This document shows, one piece after another, positions 36,164 to 45,905 of a stretch of DNA of 64,000 nucleotides. Positions within the stretch are counted from its first letter, which is position 1, and every line of letters starts with the position of its first letter. Below the pieces are notes generated by a model. The model saw nothing but the letters and a program-made list of their open reading frames with translations. It was not told the DNA's origin and searched no databases. Location of the stretch: contig NZ_JNAR01000013.1 in NCBI RefSeq assembly GCF_000760095.1, positions 1 to 64,000 on the forward strand. Reading direction: 5' to 3'. Source of the DNA: Prochlorococcus marinus str. MIT 9401. GTDB lineage: Bacteria > Cyanobacteriota > Cyanobacteriia > PCC-6307 > Cyanobiaceae. A program made the translations under genes and the position numbers.

Positions 36164-37165
36164 TTAATTACTAAGCAGGGATAATATAGATAAAAATATT
36201 TGCATAGATTGCTGCTCAAATTCTACAGATAGTTGGGTTCTGGAAATTAATAACAAAAGACAAATACCAAACATATAGAGAATAGACCATCTAAAGAGAG
36301 ACTTTGCTCTTGAAAGATCATCGGGAGATTTCATTAATTCATTTATTAATTGCAAAAGTCTTCCATTAAATGGTAATAACATAATTCCGTATAAGAGCCC
36401 CCCTTCAGGTAAGGCAAAAACTCCCATAGTACTCATTAAAATTGTGGCCCATCCATAACGAGAAATCGCTTTAGCAGTAAAAACAGATCCTTTAACAGAA
36501 GGGAGCATAGGAATACCAACAGATGCGTAATCATCCTTCAACAAAATTGCAAGTGCCCAGAAATGAGCTGGGGTCCATAACATTACTAAACCAAACAACC
36601 ACCACCCACTAAGACCTACATGCCCTGTAGCAGCTGAAGCTCCAACTAAAGGTGGGATAGCACCAGCAACTCCTCCGAAGACAATATTTTTTGTTGTGCG
36701 AGGTTTCAAAATAACTGTATATAAAATTACGTAGCTAAATAAACCAAGAAGAGTTAATCCCGCAGCCAAATAATTTACACCACTTACTAAAAGCATCGAA
36801 GCTGCCAAAGTACATGATACGGCAGCTAAAAATACAGTCTTAGATGACAACTTTCCAGCTGGCAAGGCTCTTTTGCTAGTTCTTGTCATCCTCTTATCTA
36901 ATTCCATTTCCCACAAACAATTAAGAGCTCCTGCTGCTGCTGCCGCCAAAGCTCCACCTCCTAAAGTACAGATAAGTTTCGGTGACGACAAAGGCCATTC
37001 TTCAGTTAAAGCCATTCCTCCCAAAGTTGTTGCCAGTAAAAGTGGGATTAATCTAGGTTTTGCTACTTCAAGCCAAGGCGGCAAAGTTATCTTTTTTCTT
37101 GAAGGTACAACTTCATCTCTAATTGAAGACTTATAGTTCAAGTTTTCTAAGTTACTACTGTTCAT
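36164..37165 (-). CDS. ctaB: Protohaem IX farnesyltransferase (haem O synthase)
   Basis: A 333-residue UbiA-type membrane enzyme that farnesylates haem B to haem O. It has [20 protein letters not shown] near residue 85 (the NxxxD motif), [14 protein letters not shown] and [12 protein letters not shown], which are CtaB/CyoE signatures. The start overlaps the end of ctaA by 4 bases, so the two are translationally coupled. It serves the ctaCDE oxidase encoded divergently. Confidence 0.96.
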   Translation of the reverse strand: MNSSNLENLNYKSSIRDEVVPSRKKITLPPWLEVAKPRLIPLLLATTLGGMALTEEWPLSSPKLICTLGGGALAAAAAGALNCLWEMELDKRMTRTSKRALPAGKLSSKTVFLAAVSCTLAASMLLVSGVNYLAAGLTLLGLFSYVILYTVILKPRTTKNIVFGGVAGAIPPLVGASAATGHVGLSGWWLFGLVMLWTPAHFWALAILLKDDYASVGIPMLPSVKGSVFTAKAISRYGWATILMSTMGVFALPEGGLLYGIMLLPFNGRLLQLINELMKSPDDLSRAKSLFRWSILYMFGICLLLLISRTQLSVEFEQQSMQIFLSILSLLSN

Positions 37166-38136
37166 GAATTGATACCAACCATTTGAGAATTTAGGGAGTG
37201 GTTTAGACCTTTTTTGGTAAAAGGATTTCTAAAAATTAATGTTGTTAATATCGCAATAAATAAAGAGGCGTTAAGTTGATGACCGATAATAAAAATAGGT
37301 TCATTCAAATTTGTTTTAAGACTTAAAACACCCAAAGCAATTTGGGAAAACAATAGAAAAATAAGTGCTGAGAGATATTTCCAATTTTCATTTAGCAAAC
37401 TTCTCTTATAAATTGCAGTAGCAATAATCAATAGAATTGAAAAAGCAATTGGAAAAGCAAATAATTTATGAGTATTTAGAATTAGACATTGTTTATTAAA
37501 AGATAAACAAATATGTGCTGACCAGGTTGATGAAAGCCTTACTCCAATAAAAGATTGAATAAGAGTAAGTAAAAGAGGAAAAAACAATAAAAATCTCCAC
37601 CAAATTAATGGCTCTTCTATATCGTCATTTTCTAAATTTTGATTTATTGAAATTGTTGTGATGAGAAGTAGAAAAGCTATTAAAAGATGGCCAGTAACAG
37701 TATATGAATCAAGCAAGTTTATTACTGTTAAAGCTCCAAAAGATCCTTGGACAATAACTAGAAAAAGTAATAGTGAATAAGTTTTAGGTAACCAATTTGG
37801 AATTTCATTTTTCCAAATAATTGAAAGGGCAAATTTAAAAAGAATTAATATTCCTACCAGAAAAGCATCCAGACGATGAAACCACTCTAGAAATACTCTT
37901 AGGTTCATATGATTAAAAGGCAAAAAAGATCCATAACATAATGGCCAATCTGGACAGGCAAGTCCAGCCTCCATGACTCTAGTAGCGCCTCCAATCACGA
38001 TTAGTGTAATAAGTGCGAGTACACTGTGACTTCCCAACCTCTTAAAAATTGTCAGATATTTTGATTTATATAATTGGTTATTAATCAAATGGATAAAACC
38101 TATTATTTTGCATAATAAATTAGATTTAAAAACCAA
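37162..38136 (-). CDS. ctaA: Haem A synthase
   Basis: A 324-residue, eight-helix membrane protein that oxidises haem O to haem A. It has [23 protein letters not shown] near residue 45 (the part [10 protein letters not shown] is diagnostic), the [12 protein letters not shown] His motif, VTGHLL and a later GHQLNA His. The first 36 residues are longer than usual; a TTG at 38088 or another at residue 34 may be the real start. It is divergent from ctaC across a 217-base spacer with no ORF. Confidence 0.92.
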   Translation of the reverse strand: MVFKSNLLCKIIGFIHLINNQLYKSKYLTIFKRLGSHSVLALITLIVIGGATRVMEAGLACPDWPLCYGSFLPFNHMNLRVFLEWFHRLDAFLVGILILFKFALSIIWKNEIPNWLPKTYSLLLFLVIVQGSFGALTVINLLDSYTVTGHLLIAFLLLITTISINQNLENDDIEEPLIWWRFLLFFPLLLTLIQSFIGVRLSSTWSAHICLSFNKQCLILNTHKLFAFPIAFSILLIIATAIYKRSLLNENWKYLSALIFLLFSQIALGVLSLKTNLNEPIFIIGHQLNASLFIAILTTLIFRNPFTKKGLNHSLNSQMVGINS

Positions 38137-38353
38137 ACATTAATTAAAAATTAATATGTTTAATTTAAAAAATAATTTACTAATTTAATCTTTTTTCCCT
38201 GACAATTAACTCTAAAAAGTTATTAATAATACGGCTTTTATTTCATAAATCTTAAGAAGTTGTGAATTTAAATGTTTTTCTTTTAATAAAGGATGCAGGA
38301 TTAAAAAAATTGAATATCTTGAGGATATAAATACAAATTTTTTTAGAGATCAA

Positions 38354-39157
38354 TTGTTAAATAAAAACTTTTATTTAATACTAATTATTTCCCTAGTTTT
38401 TGCTATATCTTTTTGGATTGGTTTTAATGTAAATTTGCTCCCAGCTGAAGCAAGTATTAATGCACCAATTTACGATGAACTCTTTAAAATTCTTTTCATC
38501 ATTGGATTAATCATTTTTATAGGAATGACAATAGCTGTTATATATAGCTTATTTAAGTTTAGAAAAAGAAATGATCAGATAGGCGATGGCATAGCTTTAG
38601 AGGGAAATTTAAGCTTAGAAATTGTATGGACAATTATCCCTTCAATAATTGTTTTATTAATAGGTTTATACAGCTACAACATCTACGATCGAATGGGAGG
38701 GATGAAAGAACTAAATCATAACCACGAAATGATGAGTTCTAATACTGAAAAAATTTGGGCTGGGATAAGTCAAACCTCTGATAATGAAATATCAATAAAT
38801 AATTTATCAATTGAAGTTTCAGCTATGCAATTTGCATTTCTATTCAATTATCCCAAGGGCAATTTCATATCAGGAGAACTACACGTTCCTGTTGATCAAA
38901 AAGTATCAATGAAAATGGAATCCAAAGATGTGATTCATGCTTTTTGGGTACCAGAATTCAGAATTAAACAGGATATTATTCCTGGACAGCCGACTATTCT
39001 AAATTTCACTCCAACAAAAGTAGGAAAATATCCGATAATTTGCGCAGAATTATGTGGTCCATATCATGGAGGAATGAGAGCCTCCATAATTGTTGAAGAA
39101 GAATCTGATTACAACGAATGGTTTAACAAAAATAAAAAACAAGAGGTAAATTTATGA
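38354..39157 (+). CDS. ctaC: Cytochrome c oxidase subunit II
   Basis: A 267-residue protein with two N-terminal membrane segments (residues 5-25 and 45-70) and a periplasmic/lumenal cupredoxin domain. The CuA site is CAELCGPYHGGM: C230, E232, C234, H238 and M241, with the upstream His in DVIHAFWVPEF. It accepts electrons from cytochrome c6 or plastocyanin. The start is TTG at 38354. Its end overlaps ctaD by 4 bases. Confidence 0.96.
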   Translation: MLNKNFYLILIISLVFAISFWIGFNVNLLPAEASINAPIYDELFKILFIIGLIIFIGMTIAVIYSLFKFRKRNDQIGDGIALEGNLSLEIVWTIIPSIIVLLIGLYSYNIYDRMGGMKELNHNHEMMSSNTEKIWAGISQTSDNEISINNLSIEVSAMQFAFLFNYPKGNFISGELHVPVDQKVSMKMESKDVIHAFWVPEFRIKQDIIPGQPTILNFTPTKVGKYPIICAELCGPYHGGMRASIIVEEESDYNEWFNKNKKQEVNL

Positions 39158-40779
39158 CAATATCAATTGATCCACAAAAAACTAATAATGAAAGTCTTCA
39201 ACCTAAAGGCTGGCTTAGATACTTTAGTTTTAGCCTTGATCATAAAGTTATTGGGATTCAATACTTAGTCTGCGGTTTTCTTTTCTATTTAATTGGAGGA
39301 ACCTTAGCTAGCGCTATAAGAATTGAACTAGCTAGTCCGATGTCTGACTTTATGCCGAGAGATGTATATAACCAAGTTTTAACCCTACATGGAACAATAA
39401 TGATTTTCCTATGGATAGTGCCTGTAGTTAATGGTGCTTTTGGAAATTATTTAATTCCATTTTATGTAGGTGCTAGAGATATGGCATTCCCAAGATTGAA
39501 TGCTGTAGCTTTTTGGTTAATTCCTCCTTCAGGTTTGATGCTGGTGGCAAGCTATTTTGTTGAGGGTGCTGCTCAGGCTGGATGGACGGCTTATCCTCCT
39601 TTGAGCATAACGACTCCTCAATCAGGACAAATTATTTGGATTCTGAGCGTTCTATTACTTGGAGGCAGTTCTATATTTGGTGGAATAAACTTTATCGCGA
39701 CCATTATCAAATTAAGAAGGCCAGGATTAAAACTTATGCAATTGCCAATGTATTGTTGGGCAATGCTAGGGACAAGTCTATTAGTTGTTTTGTCAACTCC
39801 TGTTTTAGCAGGCACTTTAATTCTACTTAGCTTCGATATCATCGCTAATACAGGTTTTTTTAATCCTGTTTTAGGTGGCAATGTAGTAGTTTATCAGCAT
39901 TTATTTTGGTTTTATTCTCATCCAGCTGTATACATTATGGTCCTTCCTGCCTTTGGTTTAGTTAGTGAAATACTTCCCGTACATGCTAGAAAACCACTTT
40001 TTGGATATACAACAATGGTTTTTTCAATAATGGGGATAGTAGTTTTAGGTTTAGTTGTTTGGGCGCATCACATGTTTACGAGTGGAACACCTCCTTGGAT
40101 GAGATTATTTTTTACTATCGCCACAGCATTTATTGCTGTTCCGACGGGTATAAAATTTTTCAATTGGGTTGCAACATTATGGGGAGGTAAAATTTCCATC
40201 AATAGTGCAATGTTATTCTCTTGCGGATTTATTATAAATTTTGTTTTTGGAGGTATTACAGGAGTTGCTTTGGCACAGGTACCTTTCGATATTCACGTGC
40301 ATGATACCTATTTCGTTGTAGCCCATTTTCATTACATAGTTTATGGTGGAACTGTTTTTATTATTTTCTCTTCAATTTATCATTGGTTCCCCAAAGTAAC
40401 TGGGAAAATGCTCAATGAAAAATTAGGAATTTTTCACTTTATTATTACTTTTATTGGATTTAACTTGTGCTTTGCTCCTCAACATTGGCTTGGTTTAAAT
40501 GGAATGCCCAGAAGAGTTGCAGAATATGATCCTCAATTCCAGTTCGTTAATCAAATTAGTAGCCTTGGAGCTCTTTTGATGGCTATAAGTACAATTCCTT
40601 TCTTAATTAACGTATTCCTAAGTGTGAGAAATGGTAAAAAGGCTGGAGATAATCCTTGGAATGCTCTTACACCTGAATGGTTAACATCTTCTCCACCTCC
40701 AGTTGAAAATTGGGAAGGAGAAGCTCCACTAGTTGAAGAACCTTATGGATATGGTAAAAAACTTTCTGAACAAAAATAA
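39154..40779 (+). CDS. ctaD: Cytochrome c oxidase subunit I, A2-type
   Basis: A 541-residue, 12-helix haem-copper oxidase subunit. The low-spin haem ligand is in TLHGTIMIFLW, CuB ligands are in WFYSHPAVY (H256, Y260) and WAHHMF, and the haem a3 ligand is in AHFHYI. At the place of the usual D-channel Glu (HPEVY) this protein has Y254-S255-H-P-A258, the mark of A2-type oxidases. It reduces O2 to water with proton pumping at the end of respiration. Confidence 0.96.
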   Translation: MTISIDPQKTNNESLQPKGWLRYFSFSLDHKVIGIQYLVCGFLFYLIGGTLASAIRIELASPMSDFMPRDVYNQVLTLHGTIMIFLWIVPVVNGAFGNYLIPFYVGARDMAFPRLNAVAFWLIPPSGLMLVASYFVEGAAQAGWTAYPPLSITTPQSGQIIWILSVLLLGGSSIFGGINFIATIIKLRRPGLKLMQLPMYCWAMLGTSLLVVLSTPVLAGTLILLSFDIIANTGFFNPVLGGNVVVYQHLFWFYSHPAVYIMVLPAFGLVSEILPVHARKPLFGYTTMVFSIMGIVVLGLVVWAHHMFTSGTPPWMRLFFTIATAFIAVPTGIKFFNWVATLWGGKISINSAMLFSCGFIINFVFGGITGVALAQVPFDIHVHDTYFVVAHFHYIVYGGTVFIIFSSIYHWFPKVTGKMLNEKLGIFHFIITFIGFNLCFAPQHWLGLNGMPRRVAEYDPQFQFVNQISSLGALLMAISTIPFLINVFLSVRNGKKAGDNPWNALTPEWLTSSPPPVENWEGEAPLVEEPYGYGKKLSEQK

Positions 40780-40785
40780 AAACAT

Positions 40786-41388
40786 ATGACAACACTAGAT
40801 AGCTCAAAAGAAATTCAAAAAAATAATTCTGAAGTTAATGAAACACATGAAGACTTCAGAATGTTTGGTCTTATAACCTTCCTAATTGCGGACGGAATGA
40901 CTTTTGCTGGATTCTTTGCTGCTTATTTAACTTATAAAGCAGTAAATCCATTACCGGATGGTGCTATTTATGAATTAGAACTACCAATACCTACACTCAA
41001 TACAATTTTGTTACTAGTTAGTAGTGCGACTTTCCATAAAGCAGGCAAAGCACTTTTAAAAGATAAAAACTCTGATTCCCAAAAATGGTTATTTTTTACT
41101 GCTTTTCTCGGAATTATATTTTTAACATGTCAATTATTTGAATATTTTCATTTGCCTTTTGGATTAACCGATAATTTATTTGCAAGTACTTTTTATGCTC
41201 TTACTGGTTTTCATGGATTACATGTCACTTTAGGCACTTTGATGATCTTAATTATTGCTTGGCAATCGAGAATCAATGGAGGAAGATTAAATAGTCAAAA
41301 TATGTTCCCATTGGAAGCTGTTGAATTGTACTGGCATTTTGTAGATGGAATTTGGGTTATTTTATTTATTATTTTATATCTTTTATAA
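40786..41388 (+). CDS. ctaE: Cytochrome c oxidase subunit III
   Basis: A 200-residue membrane protein with five helices. The family blocks are GLITFLIADGMTFAGFFAAY near residue 27, GFHGLHVTLGT near residue 142 and the C-terminal ELYWHFVDGIWVILF. It completes the ctaC-ctaD-ctaE operon, 6 bases after ctaD. Confidence 0.96.
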   Translation: MTTLDSSKEIQKNNSEVNETHEDFRMFGLITFLIADGMTFAGFFAAYLTYKAVNPLPDGAIYELELPIPTLNTILLLVSSATFHKAGKALLKDKNSDSQKWLFFTAFLGIIFLTCQLFEYFHLPFGLTDNLFASTFYALTGFHGLHVTLGTLMILIIAWQSRINGGRLNSQNMFPLEAVELYWHFVDGIWVILFIILYLL

Positions 41389-41485
41389 AAACTAAATTTA
41401 AAAATATTAAATATATTTTTTATTAATTTATATTGCCACAGTTCTCCTTTTTAGTAAGAATATATAATTAGAAATTTGTCAGATA

Positions 41486-41839
41486 ATGCTAGAAGGAAAA
41501 GAACTTCTTGAAAAAGCAAAATTATTAAGTAAAAAATCTGAAGATGAGATAGCAAAAGGTTGTGGTTATGTAGGTCCTGGAGGCAGAATCTTGAGAAAAA
41601 GTTTTTATAGGGCGCTTATCGAAGCTAAGGGTTACAAAATAGGAAAGGGTCGTTTGGGGAAAAATGGTAATAGAACTTCAAGAGGCAGACAGACAGAATT
41701 CAAGACTAAAGTTCATGGGAATGGGAACCTATTAATTGGTCATGCCTACACAAAAAAATTAGGTCTAGAGCCTGGTCAGGAATTTAAAATCGATCTTAAA
41801 AAAGAGTCAAAAACAATTTGTCTGATTCCATTAAATTAA
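41486..41839 (+). CDS. cyAbrB-type transcriptional regulator
   Basis: A 117-residue protein with the cyanobacterial AbrB pattern: a helical N-terminus (MLEGKELLEKAKLLS), then ARGCGYV-like GCGYVGPGGRIL, a basic middle (GKGRLGKNGNRTSRGRQ) and a C-terminal AbrB fold with KVHGNGNLLIGHAYTKKLGL. Such regulators act in carbon/nitrogen control and appear in pairs in most cyanobacteria. Targets cannot be told from here. Confidence 0.87.
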   Translation: MLEGKELLEKAKLLSKKSEDEIAKGCGYVGPGGRILRKSFYRALIEAKGYKIGKGRLGKNGNRTSRGRQTEFKTKVHGNGNLLIGHAYTKKLGLEPGQEFKIDLKKESKTICLIPLN

Positions 41840-41849
41840 AAAATAAATT

Positions 41850-42503
41850 TTACCAACCGTTTTCTTTAAGCCACTCGGAAGAAATATTATTTGAAGATAA
41901 ATCTTGATTACTATTTTTATTAAATAAAAGTAATTTCTCTACATATTTAATTAGTGCATCTGCCTCCAGGTTTACGCTGTCACCGATATTTAATTTATTC
42001 AGATTTGTGTTATGCCAAGTATGAGGAATTATCGCAATAGTAAATATTTCTCCTTCCTGCTTATATTTTGCAATTGTAAGACTTATACCATTTACACAAA
42101 TACTACCTTTATTAACTACATATTTCGAAAAATTATTATTTTTCCACTTTATAGATAAAAGCCAGGATTTATCTAATTTTTCTATACTCTCAACAATTCC
42201 AAGGCCATCAACATGTCCACTGACAATATGTCCTCCTAGACGGTCAGACACCCTAAGAGCGGGCTCCAAATTAACAATCTGATTCAGGTTTGACTTTACT
42301 CCCAAAGTTGTTTTGTTTAATGTTTCCTCACTAACATCAACAGTAAATTTATTTTGAAAAATCTCTTTAACTGTCAAACAAATTCCATCTACAGCAATAC
42401 TGTCACCGATTGTCATATCAAATAAGTTATCTAGAATTTCAATTTCTAAAATATTTTTTCCTTTTTTTAATTTTCCAATTGATTGAATTATTCCTGTGAA
42501 CAT
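41850..42503 (-). CDS. ribE: Riboflavin synthase, alpha chain
   Basis: A 217-residue protein with two tandem lumazine-binding domains: MFTGIIQSIG and GDSIAVDGICLTV in the first, and GHIVSGHVDG with GSICVNGISLTIA in the second. It joins two 6,7-dimethyl-8-ribityllumazine molecules to make riboflavin. The C-terminal tail is slightly extended. It is convergent with the AbrB gene. Confidence 0.95.
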   Translation of the reverse strand: MFTGIIQSIGKLKKGKNILEIEILDNLFDMTIGDSIAVDGICLTVKEIFQNKFTVDVSEETLNKTTLGVKSNLNQIVNLEPALRVSDRLGGHIVSGHVDGLGIVESIEKLDKSWLLSIKWKNNNFSKYVVNKGSICVNGISLTIAKYKQEGEIFTIAIIPHTWHNTNLNKLNIGDSVNLEADALIKYVEKLLLFNKNSNQDLSSNNISSEWLKENGW

Positions 42504-42605
42504 AGATTTAAGAAAAATATTTTTGCAAAATTTTATATTTACTTTAAACCATTTTCAACTATAAATAAATTAAAGAGTAAATAAAAAGAAATTGATAATA
42601 TTTAG

Positions 42606-43748
42606 ATGATTATTAATTCACATAAAAGATCATTTGGTATAGGGGCGAAAGTGAGCTTATTCACTTTAGGGACAATGAGAGCAACTGAAAGTCTCGAAAA
42701 AATGTATAGCATAATAAAAAATGCATATTATGTGGGAATTAACCATATAGAAACAGCACCCTCTTATGGTGATGCTGAATCACTTATTGGAAATTCAATA
42801 AAAAAATTAGCAATAGAAGAGAATATAAAAGAAAAAAATTGGGTGATTACTTCCAAAGTTTTACCAAAGGGTGATTTTGACTTTTTAAAAAATAATTTTA
42901 AAAAGTCTCTTAAAAATTTAAATCGCGAAAAAATTAATAATCTTGCAATTCACGGACTTAACTTAAAACAACATCTAGATTGGGTTCTTGCTGGAGAGGG
43001 TAAGAAATTCATATCTTGGATTCTTGAGAAGGAACTAGTTGATCAAGTTGGTTTTAGTTCTCACGGAAGTTATTCCCTAATTAAAGATGCAATTAACTGT
43101 GAAGTGTTTACTTTTTGTAGTCTTCATTTACATTATTTAGATCAATCTAAGATTGCTTTAGCAGAGGAAGCTTTAAAAAAAGGTATGGGCGTTTTAGCAA
43201 TATCACCTGCAGATAAAGGCGGTAGATTGTATTCTCCAAGTGATATTTTGATAGAGTCCTCTAAGCCTTTTCATCCATTAGAATTAGCGTATCGATTTCT
43301 GCTGGCAAAAGGGATTACAACTTTATCCTTGGGGGCGACAAGCAAAAAAGATTTTGAATTTGCGCATAAACTTAGAAATTCATTCGAGAAGCTTACAAAA
43401 CTTGAAAAAAGCGCCCTGAATAAAATTGAGGAAGTTTCAAATGAAAGATTAAACTCAACCAAATGTGAACAATGTAGATCTTGTCTTCCATGTCCAAATG
43501 AAGTGCCTATTCCAGAAATACTTCGTTTACGAAATATATCTATTGGTTATGGCCAATTAGAATTTTCAAAAGAAAGATACAATTTAATAGGCAAAGCTGG
43601 GCATTGGTGGGAAGAAAAAAATTCCTCATTTTGTCAAGAATGTAATGAATGTGTTCCTAAATGTCCTAGTAAATTAGATATACCAAATTTATTAAAGGAA
43701 ACTCATAACTTATTAATTGAAAATCCTACAAAAAGATTATGGGGATGA
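42606..43748 (+). CDS. Aldo/keto reductase with C-terminal double iron-sulfur motif
   Basis: A 380-residue protein with an aldo/keto-reductase barrel (GINHIETAPSYGDAESLIG, then WVITSKV) and a C-terminal ferredoxin-like part. The Cys motifs are C287-x2-C290-x2-C293-x2-C296-P and C343-x2-C346-x2-C349-x3-C353-P. The second is canonical for [4Fe-4S]; the first has one residue fewer before its last Cys. This architecture occurs in bacteria and archaea and has no general known substrate. It overlaps the convergent gene at 43737 by 12 bases. Confidence 0.9.
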   Translation: MIINSHKRSFGIGAKVSLFTLGTMRATESLEKMYSIIKNAYYVGINHIETAPSYGDAESLIGNSIKKLAIEENIKEKNWVITSKVLPKGDFDFLKNNFKKSLKNLNREKINNLAIHGLNLKQHLDWVLAGEGKKFISWILEKELVDQVGFSSHGSYSLIKDAINCEVFTFCSLHLHYLDQSKIALAEEALKKGMGVLAISPADKGGRLYSPSDILIESSKPFHPLELAYRFLLAKGITTLSLGATSKKDFEFAHKLRNSFEKLTKLEKSALNKIEEVSNERLNSTKCEQCRSCLPCPNEVPIPEILRLRNISIGYGQLEFSKERYNLIGKAGHWWEEKNSSFCQECNECVPKCPSKLDIPNLLKETHNLLIENPTKRLWG

Positions 43749-44735
43749 GGACTCATTCCAGATATTTTTAAGATTAATTTTTTGTTCATTTGTTAAGACA
43801 GGGAAAGACCAACTATTTTCCCAACATTTCTCAGAAGGTCCTGAGATGGGGAGATTTTCAGATTTATATTTATTTTGCAAATAATCACTATTGAATGGAA
43901 GATACCAACCCTGGCTTACTAATTTATCTACTATTGATTTATTTTCTAAAGATTTAATCCATTTAATTAATATTCCAATATTTAGATTTGATCGACTTAG
44001 TAGAAAATGCCACATCAAAGGTACTCCTTGACTTGGGAAAACTAAAGAAAGCCTTGGATCTATTTTTAAATATTTTGAACAAAGACTATAAGGAACTATT
44101 GCGACAATAGCATCAGAATTAATCAACCAATTGAGCATATTTTTATCATCAAATAACATTGCTTGGCTTTTGATTTTTTTTAAAGAATTAGATGAATTAA
44201 TTTTTTGAGCAATTGACAATATTATTCTGGGACTTTGTGGAAAAATAATTTTCCCAGTTAATTTTTTAGAAAGAAGAAAATCCCAAGATGTTCTTGCTGA
44301 ATTTATTAATTCTTTATTATTTTTAATGATAATTGTATAGGGTACTACGCCAATAGGAAATAATTTACTCCTCTGATTTTGATTAAAGCTTCCCAACAAA
44401 TCTATCGATCTCTTATCCAAATTTTCGAACAATGCATATTGATTTATATTTTCAAATTCTGAAAAATCTATACTAGAAATCCATCCATCATTTATTAAAG
44501 TAAAGTCAGAACTGGAAATTGTGTTTCTATTTTTTTGTAGCCGAATATTTTCAAAATTAATTTTTTCCTGCTTCCAATCTTTTGGAATCGTATCTTTAAA
44601 AGATTGTGGATAAAAAGAATTTTGCAATGCAATTTTTACTTTATTAGGTAGGTTACTGCAAGAGTTTAAGAAAAATAAAAGCGAAAGCTTACCACAATTT
44701 AAAAATTCTCTTCTGGTTGCAAATTTTGAGAACAT
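43737..44735 (-). CDS. Solute-binding-protein-like lipoprotein with Tat motif
   Basis: A 332-residue protein with TRREFL at residue 7 followed by a hydrophobic stretch and a lipobox LNSC (Cys26), so a Tat-exported lipoprotein is likely. The body resembles polyamine/iron-type periplasmic binding proteins (SDFTLINDGWISSIDF, GVVPYTIIIKNN, FPSQGVPLMWHFLLSRS, then GWYLPFNSDYL). It begins directly after the CobT-like gene. No ABC ATPase or permease is adjacent. The ligand is unknown. Confidence 0.78.
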   Translation of the reverse strand: MFSKFATRREFLNCGKLSLLFFLNSCSNLPNKVKIALQNSFYPQSFKDTIPKDWKQEKINFENIRLQKNRNTISSSDFTLINDGWISSIDFSEFENINQYALFENLDKRSIDLLGSFNQNQRSKLFPIGVVPYTIIIKNNKELINSARTSWDFLLSKKLTGKIIFPQSPRIILSIAQKINSSNSLKKIKSQAMLFDDKNMLNWLINSDAIVAIVPYSLCSKYLKIDPRLSLVFPSQGVPLMWHFLLSRSNLNIGILIKWIKSLENKSIVDKLVSQGWYLPFNSDYLQNKYKSENLPISGPSEKCWENSWSFPVLTNEQKINLKNIWNESSSP

Positions 44736-45893
44736 TCAACAATCCTTATCTAAAGAAATTTGACCTAGGCCCTTCATCATTTCCAGATTTAGTTGACACA
44801 ATGAAACGATTTCTTCATTTTTAAATCCATCTAAGAAAGCAAGCAATGATATTCCACCAGCACCTACACCTTCTTTTACATGACCTAATTCATAATCCCT
44901 CAATTCTTTGTATTTTGAAGATTTGAAATTTAAAGGACTGGCTAAACCTAATAATTTGACATCATATTTTTTATTAATTAGATTTACTAAATTATTTAGA
45001 GAATTATCTTTCACAAGCCACCCAGTTGTCGCAATAAAAACATCTTCAATAAATTCATCTTTATTTTTTTCATCTAAAAATTCTAATACAAGCAAAATTA
45101 CCGCTAACATCTGACTTCCTCCAGACAATATGACAGGTTGTTTTGCTAACCTGGCACCCATTAATAGACCCATTGAAAAAGCTTGGAAAGGATCACCTAC
45201 CGCCGCGACAACATCAAAAGAGTCAGGATTAGTCTTGAGATTTGCATTGAAAAGTCCTTTTTGAACTACTTTGCCTCTTAGTTCTCTTGGGGCTCTGAAT
45301 AAACTACTCCCTACCAAATTAGACACCGGCAAACCAAAAGCTTCCATTACTGCCTGAGCAGTTGTGGTACCCCCTGGTACAGATTCAGAAATAAAGATGG
45401 GTTGTTTTGAGGATTTTCCTATAGCAAGACCTTTTTCATATAGATTTATTACTCTATCTTTGGACATAGATTTTCCAGTAGTAAGACAATTTGATGGGCC
45501 TAAATCTCTATTTTCTACAACCAAATGCTTAAAATAAGGCTTTGATGTGATTCCCAAAGGAACGATAACTGGATAAATATTTATAAGCTTCGAACAAACA
45601 TGACTTATTAGGGCCGGGGTTACTCCTGCATTCAGTAGTGGCAATTTATATTTATGTTCTTTTGAAGCACCTTTAAGCAAAAATTCAGCATCTGCGAGCG
45701 CAGTTACTCGCCTTGATCTTGGATTAATACCTGCTGCGGAAATACCTGGAATCTGAGATGTATTAGTACCTGCAATTATAAGAAATATTTTAAAGTTATT
45801 TATATTCTTTCTCAACATTTCTATCTTATTAAATTGTCTTTTTTTATTGGATTCATTACCAAAAAACTTTATCCCTAAATCTGTACTATTCAT
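44736..45893 (-). CDS. CobT-like protein (TIGR00303 / UPF0284)
   Basis: A 385-residue protein of the TIGR00303 family, distant from nicotinate-nucleotide:dimethylbenzimidazole phosphoribosyltransferase (CobT). It has IIAGTNTSQIPGISAAGINP near residue 38, SESVPGGTTTAQAVMEAFG near residue 166, GDPFQAFSMGLLMGA and LSGGSQMLAVI, and ends in KEGVGAGGISLLA with the catalytic-region Glu of CobT. Picocyanobacteria make pseudocobalamin with an adenine lower ligand, so a role in lower-ligand activation is an attractive inference. It lies in a tight run with DUF2232. Confidence 0.85.
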   Translation of the reverse strand: MNSTDLGIKFFGNESNKKRQFNKIEMLRKNINNFKIFLIIAGTNTSQIPGISAAGINPRSRRVTALADAEFLLKGASKEHKYKLPLLNAGVTPALISHVCSKLINIYPVIVPLGITSKPYFKHLVVENRDLGPSNCLTTGKSMSKDRVINLYEKGLAIGKSSKQPIFISESVPGGTTTAQAVMEAFGLPVSNLVGSSLFRAPRELRGKVVQKGLFNANLKTNPDSFDVVAAVGDPFQAFSMGLLMGARLAKQPVILSGGSQMLAVILLVLEFLDEKNKDEFIEDVFIATTGWLVKDNSLNNLVNLINKKYDVKLLGLASPLNFKSSKYKELRDYELGHVKEGVGAGGISLLAFLDGFKNEEIVSLCQLNLEMMKGLGQISLDKDC

Positions 45894-45905
45894 TCTTATT
45901 TTTTT

